A stretch of DNA of 64,000 nucleotides from Apostichopus japonicus (Eukaryota > Echinodermata > Holothuroidea > Aspidochirotida > Stichopodidae). This document shows, in pieces, positions 12,244-24,288 of this stretch. The stretch covers positions 26,349,398 through 26,413,397 of the forward strand of contig NC_092577.1 in assembly GCF_037975245.1 (NCBI RefSeq). The letters run 5' to 3'. The position numbers were made by a program, and so were the translations under genes. Below the pieces are notes generated by a model, which was not told the DNA's origin, made no database searches, and saw nothing but the letters and a program-made list of their open reading frames with translations. Position 1 is the first letter of the stretch; each line of letters starts with the position of its first letter.

Positions 12244-15200
12244 TAACGCACTTTCGATTTATCGGTACCGCACATTCGATTTATCGGTATCTTAAATTCT
12301 ATTAATCGGTATCGCACGTTCGATTTATCGGTACCGCACATTCCATTTATCGGTATCGTACATTCGATTTACCGAAATCGCACATTCGATCTATCTGTAA
12401 CGCACTTTCGATTTATCGGAACCGCACATTCGATTTATCGGCACCGCACATTCGATTTATCGGTACCGCAATATCGATTTAGCGGCATCGCACATACGAT
12501 TTATCGGTACCGCACATTCGATTTATCTGTACCGCACATTTGATTTATCGGTATCGCATTTTCGATTAATCGGTATCGCACGTTCTTTTTATCGGCACCG
12601 CACATTCGATTTATCGGTAACGCATATTCGATTTATCGGTATCGCACATTCCATTATTGGTATCGCACATTCGATTTATCGGTATCGCGAATTCGATTAA
12701 TCGGTACCGCACATTCTATTTATCGGTACCGCAATATCGATTTTTGGTATCGCACATTCGATTGACCGGTATCGCACAATCGATTAATCGGCATCGCACA
12801 TTCTATTTATCGGTACCGCACATTCGATTTATCGGTATCGCAAATTCGATTAATCGGTATCGCACATTCGATTAAACGGTACCGCACTTTGGATTAAACG
12901 GTATCGCACAATCGATTTATCGGTAACGCACTTTCGATTTATCGGTACCGCACATTCGATTTATCGGTATCCCAAATTCGATTGATCGGTATCGCACATT
13001 CGATTAAACGGGATCGCACATTCGATTTATCGGTAACGCATATTCGATTTATCGGCACCGCACATTCGATTTATCGGCACCGCACATTCGATTTATCGGT
13101 ACCGCACATTCGATTTATCGGTATCGCACAATCGATTTATCGGTAAAGCACATTCGATTAATCGGTATCGCACGTTCGATTTATCGGTATCGCACATGCC
13201 ATTATTGGTATCGCTAATTCGATTTATCGGTACCGCACATTCTCTTTATCGGTACCGCAATATCGATTTATCGGTATCGCACATTCGATTAAACGGTACC
13301 GCACTTTCGATTTATCGGTATCGCAAATTCGATAAATCGGTATCGCACATTCGATTAAACGGTATCGCACATTCGATTTATCGGTAACGCACTTTCGATT
13401 TATCGGTACCGCAAGTTCGATTTATCGGTATCGCAAATTCGATTAATCGGTATCGCACATTCGATTAAACGGTATCGCGCCTTCGATTTATCGGTAACGC
13501 ACTTTCGATTTATCGGAACCGCACATTCGATTTATCGGCACCGCACATTCGATTTATCGGTACCGCAATATCGATTTATCGGTATCGCACATACGATTTA
13601 TCGGTACCGCAAATTCGATTTATCGGTATCGCATATTCGAATTATCGGTACAGCACAATCGATTAATCGGTACCGCCTTTCGATTTATCGGTACCGCACA
13701 TTCGATTAATCGGTATCGCACGTTCTTTTTATCGGTACCGCACATTCGATTTATCGGTAACGCATATTCGATTTATCGGTATCGCACATTCCATTATTGG
13801 TATCGCACATTCGATTTATCGGTATCGCGAATTCGATTTATCGGTACCGCACATATTATTTATCGGTACCGCAATATCGATTTTTGGTATCGCACATTCG
13901 ATTGACCGGTATCGCACAATCGATTTATCGGCAACGCACTTTCGATTTATCGGTACCGCACATTCGATTTATCGGTATCGTACATTCGATTAATCGGTAT
14001 CGCACATTCGATTAAACGGTATCGCACATTCGATTTATCGGTAACGCACTTTCGATTTATCGGCACCGCACATTCGATTTATCGGCACCGCACATTCGAT
14101 TTATCGGTACCGCACATTCGATTTATCGGTATCGCACAATCGATTTATCGGTACCGCACATTCGATTAATCGGTATCGCACGTTCGATTTCACGGTATCG
14201 CACATGCCATTATTGGTATCGCTAATTCGATTTATCGGTACCGCACATTCTCTTTATCGGTACCGCAATATCGATTTATCGGTATCGCACATTCGATTAA
14301 ACGGTACCGCAATTTCGATTTATCGGTATCGCAAATTCGATAAATCGGTATCGCACATTCGATTAAACGGTATCGCACATTCGATTTATCGGTAACGCAC
14401 TTTCGATTTATCGGTACCGCAAGTTCGATTTATCGGTATCGCAAATTCGATTAATCGGTATCGCACATTCGATTAAACGGTATCGCACCTTCGATTTATC
14501 GGTAATGCACTTTCCATTCATCGGAACCGCACATTCGATTTATCGGCACCGCACATTCGATTTATCGGTACCGCAATATCGATTTATCGGTATCGCACAT
14601 ACGATTTATCGGTACCGCACATTCGATTTATCGGTATCGCATATTCGAATTATCGGTACAGCACAATCGATTAATCGGTACCGCCGTTCGATTTATCGGT
14701 ACCGCAATATCGATTTATCGGTATCGCACATTCGATTGACCGGTATCGCACATTCGATTTATCGGTACCGCAATATCGATTTATCGGTACCGCACAATCT
14801 ATTAATCGGTACCGCCTTTCGATTTATCGGTACCGCAATATCGATTTATCGGTACCGCACAATCTATTAATCGGTACCGCCTTTCGATTTATCGGTACCG
14901 CACATTCGATTTATCGGTACCGCAATATCGATTTATCGGTATCGCAAATTCGATTAATCGGTATCGCACATTCGATTAAACGGTATCGCGCCTTCGATTT
15001 ATCGGTAACGCACTTTCGATTTATCGGAACCGCACATTCGATTTATCGGCACCGCACATTCGATTTATCGGTACCGCAATATCGATTTATCGGTATCGCA
15101 CATTCGATTTATCGTTCCCGAACAATCGATTTATCGGTACCGCAATATCGATTTATCGGTACCGCACAATCTATTAATCGGTACCGCCTTTCGATTCATC

Positions 15201-15332
15201 GGTACCGCACATTCGATTTATCGGTACCGCACATTCGATTTATCGGTATCGCACAATCGATTTATCGGTACCGCACATTCGATTGATCGGTATCGCACAT
15301 TCGATTTATCGTTCCCGAACAATCGATTTATC
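12001..15332 (+). repeat. Higher-order repeat family B, copy 1 (about 3,332 bp)
   Basis: Markers recur at +3,332 (12,241 with 15,573; 12,657 with 15,989; 13,196 with 16,528; 13,797 with 17,129) and then at +3,354 (14,204 with 17,558; 14,507 with 17,861). The 22-bp step is one extra monomer in copy 2 near 17,270. Inside the copy, 13,196 and 14,204 are related at 1,008 bp, showing a smaller nested period of about 1 kb. Confidence 0.8.
12244..12890 (+). repeat. Family A, register switch back to unit start
   Basis: At 12,244 the sequence leaves the +3,573 register and follows 5,755-6,401 at +6,489, with the TATCTTAAATTC and TTTACCGAAATCG markers in the same order. It differs from that parent in several monomers, for example TTTAGCGGCATCG near 12,478. 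It also forms the left part of family B. Confidence 0.7.
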
Positions 15333-15483
15333 GGTACCGCAATATCGATTTATCGGTACCGCACAATCTATTAATCGGTACCGCCTTTCGATTCATCGGT
15401 ACCGCACATTCGATTTATCGGTACCGCACATTCGATTTATCGGTATCGCACAATCGATTTATCGGTACCGCACATTCGATTTA
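15090..15483 (+). repeat. 197-bp tandem duplication of nine monomers
   Basis: The rare string ATCGTTCCCGAAC appears at 15,111 and 15,308, and the surrounding monomers repeat in the same order. The 197-bp spacing is nine monomers minus one base, because one member is the 21-bp type that contains GCCTTTCG. Confidence 0.75.
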
Positions 15484-18204
15484 TCGGTATCGCACATTCG
15501 ATTAATCGTTATCGCACATTCGATTAAACGGTACCGCACTTTCGATTAAACGGTATCGCACATTCGATTTATCGGTAACGCACTTTCGATTTATCGGTAC
15601 CGCACATTCGATTTATCGGTATCTTAAATTCTATTAATCGGTATCGCACGTTCGATTTATCGGTACCGCACATTCCATTTATCGGTATCGTACATTCGAT
15701 TTACCGAAATCGCACATTCGATCTATCTGTAACGCACTTTCGATTTATCGGAACCGCACATTCGATTTATCGGCACCGCACATTCGATTTATCGGTACCG
15801 CAATATCGATTTATCGGTATCGCATTTTCGATTTATCGGTACCGCACATTCGATTTATCTGTACCGCACATTTGATTTATCGGTATCGCATTTTCGATTA
15901 ATCGGTATCGCGCGTTCTTTTTATCGGTACCGCACATTCGATTTATCGGTAACGCATATTCGATTTATCGGTATCGCACATTCCATTATTGGTATCGCAC
16001 ATTCGATTTATCGGTATCGCGAATTCGATTTATCGGTACCGCACATTCTATTTATCGGTACCGCAATATCGATTTTTGGTATCGCACATTCGATTGACCG
16101 GTATCGCACAATCGATTAATCGGCATCGCACATTCTATTTATCGGTACCGCACATTCGATTTATCGGTATCGCAAATTCGATTGATCGGTATCGCACATT
16201 CGATTAAACGGTACCGCACTTTCGATTAAACGGTATCGCACAATCGATTTATCGGTAACGCACTTTCGATTTATCGGTACCGCACATTCGATTTATCGGT
16301 ATCCCAAATTCGATTGATCGGTATCCCACATTCGATTAAACGGGATCGCACATTCGATTTATCGGTAACGCATATTCGATTTATCGGCACCGCACATTCG
16401 ATTTATCGGCACCGCACATTCGATTTATCGGTACCGCACATTCGATTTATCGGTATCGCACAATCGATTTATCGGTACCGCACATTCGATTAATCGGTAT
16501 CGCACGTTCGATTTATCGGTATCGCACATGCCATTATTGGTATCGCTAATTCGATTTATCGGTACCGCACATTCGATTTATCGGTACCGCAATATCGATT
16601 TATCGGTATCGCACATTCGATTAAACGGTACCGCACTTTCGATTTATCGGTATCGCAAATTCGATAAATCGGTATCGCACATTCGATTAAACGGTATCGC
16701 ACATTCGATTTATCGGTAACGCACTTTCGATTTATCGGTACCGCACATTCGATAAATCGGTATCGCAAATTCGATTAATCGGTATCGCACATTCGATTAA
16801 ACGGTATCGCGCCTTCGATTTATCGGTAACGCACTTCCGATTCATCGGAACCGCACATTCGATTTATCGGCACCGCACATTCGATTTATCGGTACCGCAA
16901 TATCGATTTATCGGTATCGCACATACGATTTATCGGTACCGCAAATTCGATTTATCGGTATCGCATATTCGAATTATCGGTACAGCACAATCGATTAATC
17001 GGTACCGCCTTTCGATTTATCGATACCGCACATTCGATTAATCGGTATCGCACGTTCTTTTTATCGGTACCGCACATTCGATTTATCGGTAACGCATATT
17101 CGATTTATCGGTATCGCACATTCCATTATTGGTATCGCACATTCGATTTATCGGTATCGCGAATTCGATTTATCGGTACCGCACATATTATTTATCGGTA
17201 CCGCAATATCGATTTTTGGTATCGCACATTCGATTGACCGGTATCGCACAATCGATTAATCGGCATCGCACATTCGATTTATCGGTAACGCACTTTCGAT
17301 TTATCGGTACCGCACATTCGATTTATCGGTATCCCAAATTCGATTAATCGGTATCGCACATTCGATTAAACGGTATCGCACATTCGATTTATCGGTAACG
17401 CACTTTCGATTTATCGGCACCGCACATTCGATTTATCGGCACAGCACATTCGATTTATCGGTACCGCACATTCGATTTATCGGTATCGCACAATCGATTT
17501 ATCGGTACCGCACATTCGATTAATCGGTATCGCACGTTCGATTTCACGGTATCGCACATGCCATTATTGGTATCGCACATTCGATTTATCGGTACCGCAC
17601 ATTCTCTTTATCGGTACCGCAATATCGTTTTATCGGTATCGCACATTCGATTAAACGGTACCGCAATTTCGATTTATCGGTATCGCAAATTCGATAAATC
17701 GGTATCGCACATTCGATTAAACGGTATCGCACATTCGATTTATCGGTAACGCACTTTCGATTTATCGGTACCGCAAGTTCGATTTATCGGTATCGCAAAT
17801 TCGATTAATCGGTATCGCACATTCGATTAAACGGTATCGCACCTTCGATTTATCGGTAACGCACTTTCAATTCATCGGAACCGCACATTCGATTTATCGG
17901 CACCGCACATTCGATTTATCGGTACCGCAATATCGATTTATCGGTATCGCACATACGATTTATCGGTACCGCACATTCGATTTATCGGTATCGCATATTC
18001 GAATTATCGGTACAGCACAATCGATTAATCGGTACCGCCTTTCGATTTATCGGTACCGCAATATCGATTTATCGGTATCGCACATTCGATTTACCGGTAT
18101 CGCACATTCGATTTATCGGTACCGCAATATCGATTTATCGGTACCGCACAATCTATTAATCGGTACCGCCTTTCGATTTATCGGTACCGCAATATCGATT
18201 TATC
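15333..18204 (+). repeat. Higher-order repeat family B, copy 2 (partial)
   Basis: Second copy of the 3.33-kb unit. It follows copy 1 until about 18,204, where a CACATTATATTTATCGGGACC variant appears that copy 1 lacks at 14,850. The last third overlaps the first member of family C, so family C arose by duplicating the end of a B unit. Confidence 0.75.
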
Positions 18205-18987
18205 GGTATCGCACATTATATTTATCGGGACCGCACATTCGATTTATCGGTACCGCACATTCGATTTATCGGTACCGCACATTCGATTTATCGGTATCGC
18301 ACAATCGATTTATCGGTACCGCACATTCGATTGATCGGTATCGCAAATTCGATTAATCGTTATCGCACATTCGATTAAACGGTACCGCACTTTCGATTAA
18401 ACGGTATCGCACATTCGATTTATCGGTAACGCACTTTCGATTTATCGGTACCGCACATTCGATTTATCGGTATCTTAAATTCGATTAATCGGTATCGCAC
18501 GTTCGATTTATCGGTACCGCACATTCCATTTATCGGTATCGTACATTCGATTTACCGAAATCTCACATTCGATCTATCGGTAACGCACTTTCGATTTATC
18601 GGAACCGCACATTCGATTTATCGGCACCGCACATTCGATTTATCGGTACCGCAATATCGATTTATCGGTATCGCACATACGATTTATCGGTACCGCACAT
18701 TCGATTTATCGGTACCGCACATTCGATTTATCGGTATCGCACTTTCGATTAATCGGTATCGCACATTCCAATTTTTGGTACCGCACATTCGATTTATCGG
18801 TATCGCATATTCGATTTATCGGTATCGCACATTCGATTAAACGGTACCGCACTTTCGATTAAACGGTATCGCACATTCGATTTATCGGTAACGCACTTTC
18901 GATTTATCGGTATCGCAAATTCGATAAATCGGTATCGCACATTCGATTAAACGGTATCGCACATTCGATTGATCGGTAACGCACTTT
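17495..18987 (+). repeat. Higher-order repeat family C, copy 1 (1,493 bp)
   Basis: The rare marker GATTTCACGG at 17,540 recurs at 19,033, an offset of 1,493 bp, and the following monomers match in order. The left edge is placed where 17,461-17,494 stops resembling 18,954-18,987. Confidence 0.8.
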
Positions 18988-20514
18988 CGATTTATCGGTA
19001 CCGCACATTCGATTAATCGGTATCGCACGTTCGATTTCACGGTATCGCACATGCCATTATTGGTATCGCTAATTCGATTTATCGGTACCGCACATTCTCT
19101 TTATCGGTACCGCAATATCGTTTTATCGGTATCGCACATTCGATTAAACGGTACCGCAATTTCGATTTATCGGTATCGCAAATTCGATAAATCGGTATCG
19201 CACATTCGATTAAACGGTATCGCACATTCGATTTATCGGTAACGCACTTTCGATTTATCGGTACCGCAAGTTCGATTTATCGGTATCGCAAATTCGATTA
19301 ATCGGTATCGCACATTCGATTAAACGGTATCGCACCTTCGATTTATCGGTAACGCACTTTCAATTCATCGGAACCGCACATTCGATTTATCGGCACCGCA
19401 CATTCGATTTATCGGTACCGCAATATCGATTTATCGGTATCGCACATACGATTTATCGGTACCGCACATTCGATTTATCGGTATCGCATATTCGAATTAT
19501 CGGTACAGCACAATCGATTAATCGGTACCGCCTTTCGATTTATCGGTACCGCAATATCGATTTATCGGTATCGCACATTCGATTTACCGGTATCGCACAT
19601 TCGATTTATCGGTACCGCAATATCGATTTATCGGTACCGCACAATCTATTAATCGGTACCGCCTTTCGATTTATCGGTACCGCAATATCGATTTATCGGT
19701 ATCGCACATTATATTTATCGGGACCGCACATTCGATTTATCGGTACCGCACATTCGATTTATCGGTATCGCACATTATATTTATCGGTATCGCACAATCG
19801 ATTTATCGGTACCGCACATTCGATTGATCGGTATCGCAAATTCGATTAATCGTTATCGCACATTCGATTAAACGGTACCGCACTTTCGATTAAACGGTAT
19901 CGCACATTCGATTTATCGTTATCGCACATTCGATTAAACGGTACCGCACTTTCGATTAAACGGTATCGCACATTCGATTTATCGGTAACGCACTTTCGAT
20001 TTATCGGTACCGCACATTCGATTTATCGGTATCTTAAATTCGATTAATCGGTATCGCACGTTCGATCTATCGGTACCGCACATTCCATTTATCGGTATCG
20101 TACATTCGATTTACCGAAATCTCACATTCGATCTATCGGTAACGCACTTTCGATTTATCGGAACCGCACATTCGATTTATCGGCACCGCACATTCGATTT
20201 ATCGGTACCGCAATATCGATTTATCGGTATCGCACATACGATTTATCGGTACCGCACATTCGATTTATCGGTACCGCACATTCGATTTATCGGTATCGCA
20301 TTTTCGATTAATCGGTATCGCACATTCCAATTTTTGGTACCGCACATTCGATTTATCGGTATCGCATATTCGATTTATCGGTATCGCACATTCGATTAAA
20401 CGGTACCGCACTTTCGATTAAACGGTATCGCACATTCGATTTATCGGTAACGCACTTTCGATTTATCGGTATCGCAAATTCGATAAATCGGTATCGCACA
20501 TTCGATTAAACGGT
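18988..20514 (+). repeat. Higher-order repeat family C, copy 2
   Basis: Tandem copy of the preceding unit. The offset changes from 1,493 to 1,559 bp (18,482 with 20,041) because three monomers (66 bp) are duplicated at 19,853-19,984. The match ends near 20,514. Confidence 0.8.
19853..19984 (+). repeat. 66-bp (three-monomer) tandem duplication
   Basis: The three-monomer string beginning TTATCGCACATTCGATTAAA at 19,853 is followed directly by a second copy at 19,919. The paralogous place in family C copy 1 (about 18,360) has it once. Confidence 0.85.
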
Positions 20515-20664
20515 ACCGCACATTCGATTTATCGGTATCGCAAATTCGATTAATCGGTATCGCACATTCGATTAAACGGTATCGCACCTTCGATTTATCG
20601 GTAACGCACTTTCGATTTATCGTAATCGCACATTCGATTTATCGGCACCGCACATTCGATTTAT
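20515..20664 (+). repeat. Junction satellite between families C and D
   Basis: Ordinary monomers; contains a TTATCGTAATCGC variant at 20,618. No other feature seen. Confidence 0.6.
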
Positions 20665-21270
20665 CGGTACCGCAATATCGATTTATCGGTATCGCACATA
20701 CGATTAAACGGTTCCGCACTTTCGATTAAACGGTATCGCACATTCGCTTTATCGGTAACGCACTTTCGATTTATCGGTGCCGCACATTCGATTTATCGGT
20801 ATCCCAAATTCGATTAATCGGTACCGCACGTTCTATTTATCGGTACCGCACATTCCATTTATCGGTATCGTACATTCGATTTACCGATATCGCACATTCG
20901 ATCTATCGGTAACGCACTTTCGATTTATCGGAACCGCACATTCGATTTATCGGCACCGCACATTCGATTTATCGGTACCGCAATATCGATTTATCGGTAT
21001 CGCACCTACGATTTATCGGTACCGCACATTTGATTTATCGGTACCGCACATTCGATTTATGGGTATCGCATATTCGATTAATCGGTATCGTACGTTCGAT
21101 TTATCGGTATCGCACATTCGATTTATCGGTACCGCACATTCCATTAATCGGTATCGCTCGTTCGATTTATCGGTACCGCACATTCCATTTATCGGTATCG
21201 TACATTCGGTTTACCGATATCGCACATTCGATTTATCGGCACCGCACAATCGATTTATCGGTACCGCACA
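20665..21270 (+). repeat. Family D sub-block d1, copy 1 (about 600 bp)
   Basis: Starts with the GGTTCCGCACTTTCG marker near 20,710 and includes the GGGTATCGCATATTCG marker near 21,060. The block recurs at +1,779 (22,444-23,049), and that second copy recurs at +6,017 (28,461-29,066). Confidence 0.75.
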
Positions 21271-22443
21271 TTCGATTAATCGGTATCGCACATTCGATTT
21301 ATCGGTACCGCACATTCGATTTATCGGTATCGCAAATTCGATTAATCGGTATCGCACATTCGATTTATCGGTAACGCAGTTTCTATTTATCGGTACCGCA
21401 CATTCCATTTATCGGTATCGCAAATTCGATTAATAGGTATCGCCCATTCGATTAAACGGTATCGCATATTCTATTTATCGGTATCGCACAATCTATTAAT
21501 CGGTCTCGCACATTCGATCTATCGGCACCGCACATACGATTTATCGGTACCGCACATTTGATTTATCGTTATCGCACATTCGATTTATCGGTACCGCAAT
21601 ATCGATTTATCGGTACCGCACAATCGATTAATCGGTATTGCACATTCCATTTATCGGATCCGCACATTTGATTTATCGTTATCGCACATTCGATTTATCG
21701 GCACCGCACATTCGATTAATCGATACCGCAATATCGATTTATCGGTATCGCACATTCGATTTATCGTTACCGCACATTCTATTTATCGGTATCGTAAATT
21801 CGATTTATCGGTCTCGCACATTCGATTTATCGGTAGCAATATCGATTAATCGGTACCGCACATTCGATTTATCGGTACCGCACAATCGATTTATCGGTAT
21901 CGCACAATCGATTAATCGGTCTCGCACATTCGATTTATCGGTAGCGCACATTCCATTTATCGGCACTGCACATTCGATTTATCGGCACCGTACATTCGAT
22001 TTATAGGTACCGCAATATCGATTTATCGGTATCGCACATTCGATTTATCGGTAACGCAGTTTCGATTTATCGGTACCGCACATTCGATTTATCGGTATCG
22101 CAAATTCGATTAATAGGTATCGCACATTCGATTAAACGGTATCGCACATTCGATTTATCGGTAACGCATATTCGATTTATCGGTACCGCACATTCGATTT
22201 ATCGGTATCGCAAATTCGATTAATAGGTATCGCACATTCGATTAAACGGTATCGCACATTCGATTTATCGGTAACGCATATTCGATTTATCGGTATCGCA
22301 TATTCGATTAATCGGTATCGCACGTTCTTTTTATCGGTACCGCACATTCGATTTATCGGTAACGCATATTCGATTTATCGGTATCGCACATTCCATTATT
22401 GGTATCGCACATTCGATTTATCGGTATCGCGAATTCGATTTAT
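21271..22443 (+). repeat. Family D inter-block satellite
   Basis: Contains the markers TTATCGGATCCGC (about 21,653), GGTAGCAATATCG (about 21,832, a 20-bp monomer), GGCACTGCAC (about 21,961) and GGCACCGTAC (21,983). All recur elsewhere in family D. Positions 22,070-22,300 carry a roughly 120-bp motif twice in tandem (GCAAATTCGATTAATAGG at about 22,099 and 22,219). Confidence 0.7.
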
Positions 22444-23049
22444 CGGTACCGCAATATCGATTTATCGGTATCGCACATACGATTAAACGGTTCCGCACTT
22501 TCGATTAAACGGTATCGCACATTCGATTTATCGGTAACGCACAATCGATTTATCGGTGCCGCACATTCGATTTATCGGTATCCCAAATTCGATTAATCGG
22601 TACCGCACGTTCTATTTATCGGTACCGCACATTCCATTTATCGGTATCGTACATTCGATTTACCGATATCGCACATTCGATCTATCGGTAACGCACTTTC
22701 GATTTATCGGAACCGCACATTCGATTTATCGGCACCGCACATTCGATTTATCGGTACCGCAATATCGATTTATCGGTATCGCACCTACGATTTATCGGTA
22801 CCGCACATTCGAATTATCGGTACCGCACATTCGATTTATGGGTATCGCATATTCGATTAATCGGTATCGTACGTTCGATTTATCGGTATCGCACATTCGA
22901 TTTATCGGTACCGCACATTCGATTAATCGGTATCGCTCGTTCGATTTATCGGTACCGCATATTCCATTTATAGGTATCGTACATTCGGTTTACCGATATC
23001 GCACATTCGATTTATCGGCACCGCACATTCGATTTATCGGTACCGCACA
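22444..23049 (+). repeat. Family D sub-block d1, copy 2
   Basis: Matches 20,665-21,270 at +1,779 (marker 20,777 with 22,556). At 23,050 it switches to a string that matches 21,975 onward at an offset of 1,078 bp (49 monomers), so two paralogous strings have been joined. Confidence 0.75.
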
Positions 23050-23060
23050 TTCGATTTATC

Positions 23061-24288
23061 GGCACCGTACATTCGATTTATAGGTACCGCAATATCGATT
23101 TATCGGTATCGCACATTCGATTTATCGGTAACGCAGTTTCGATTTATCGGTAGCGCACATTCGATTTATCGGTATCGCAAATTCGATTAATAGGTATCGC
23201 ACATTCGATTAAACGGTATCGCACATTCGATTTATCGGTAACGCATATTCGATTTATCGGTATCGCATATTCGATTAATCGGTATTGCACGTTCTTTTTA
23301 TCGGTACCGCACATTCGATTTATCGGTAACGCATATTCGATTTATCGGTATCGCACATTCCATTATTGGTATCGCACATTCGATTTATCGGTATCGCGAA
23401 TTCGATTTATCGGTACCGCAATATCGATTTATCGGTATCGCACATACGATTTATCGGTACCGCACATTCGATTTATCGGTACCGCACATTCGATTTATCG
23501 GTATCGCATATTCGATTAATCGGTATCGCACGTTCGATTTATCGGTACCGCACATTCCATTTATCGGTATCGTACATTCGATTTAGCGATATCGCACATT
23601 CGATTTATCGGCACCGCACATTCGATTTATCGGTACCGCAATATCGATTTATCGGTATCGCACATTCGATTTATCGGTATCGCAAATTCGATTAATCGGT
23701 ATCGCACATTCGATTTATCGGTAACGCAGTTTCGATTTATCGGTACCGCACATTCTATTTATCGGTTTCGCAAATTCGATTAATAGGTATCGCACATTCG
23801 ATTAAACGGTATCGCACATTCGATTTATCGGTAACGCACTTTCGATTTATCGGTCCCGCACATTCGATTTATCAGTAAAGCACATTCTATTTATCGGTAT
23901 CGCACAATCTATTAATCGGTCTTGCACATTCGATTTATCGGCACCGCACATATATTTATCGGTACCGCACATTTGATTTATCGTTATCGCACATTCGATT
24001 TATCGGCACCGCACATTCGATTTATCGATACCGCAATATCGATTTATCGGTATCGCACATTCGATTTATCGTTACCGCACATTCTATTTATCGGTATCGT
24101 AAATTCGATTCATCGGTCTCGCACATTCGATTTATCGGTAGCAATATCGATTAATCGGTACCGCACATTCGATTTATCGGTACCGCACAATCGATTTATC
24201 GGTATCGCACAATCGATTAATCGGTCTCGCACATTCGATTTATCGGTAGCGCACATTCCATTTATCGGCACTGCACATTCGATTTATC
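23061..24288 (+). repeat. 1,228-bp family D unit, first occurrence
   Basis: Bounded by the rare marker GGCACCGTAC at 23,061 and 24,289. The same unit recurs at +6,785 (29,846) and +8,013 (31,074). It contains one 21-bp TTATTGG monomer and one 20-bp GTAGCAATAT monomer, which explains why 1,228 is not a multiple of 22. Confidence 0.8.

Noticed and set aside
21211-21408. Minus-strand frames rich in Cys, Asp and Lys (repeating CAVPINR and TDKSNVRYR)
   Set aside because: They are the reverse complement of the same satellite. The consensus reverse strand has TAA every 66 bp in each frame, and the frames exist only where variants shift or remove it.
20777-21433. Open reading frames of 60 to 218 codons on both strands, as possible repeat-protein genes
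   Set aside because: All translate the 22-bp monomer in a rotating frame, overlap each other in other frames, rely mostly on GTG or TTG starts, and end at common monomer variants. There is no ribosome-binding or splice context and no sign of frame preservation, since 21- and 20-bp monomers shift the frame freely.
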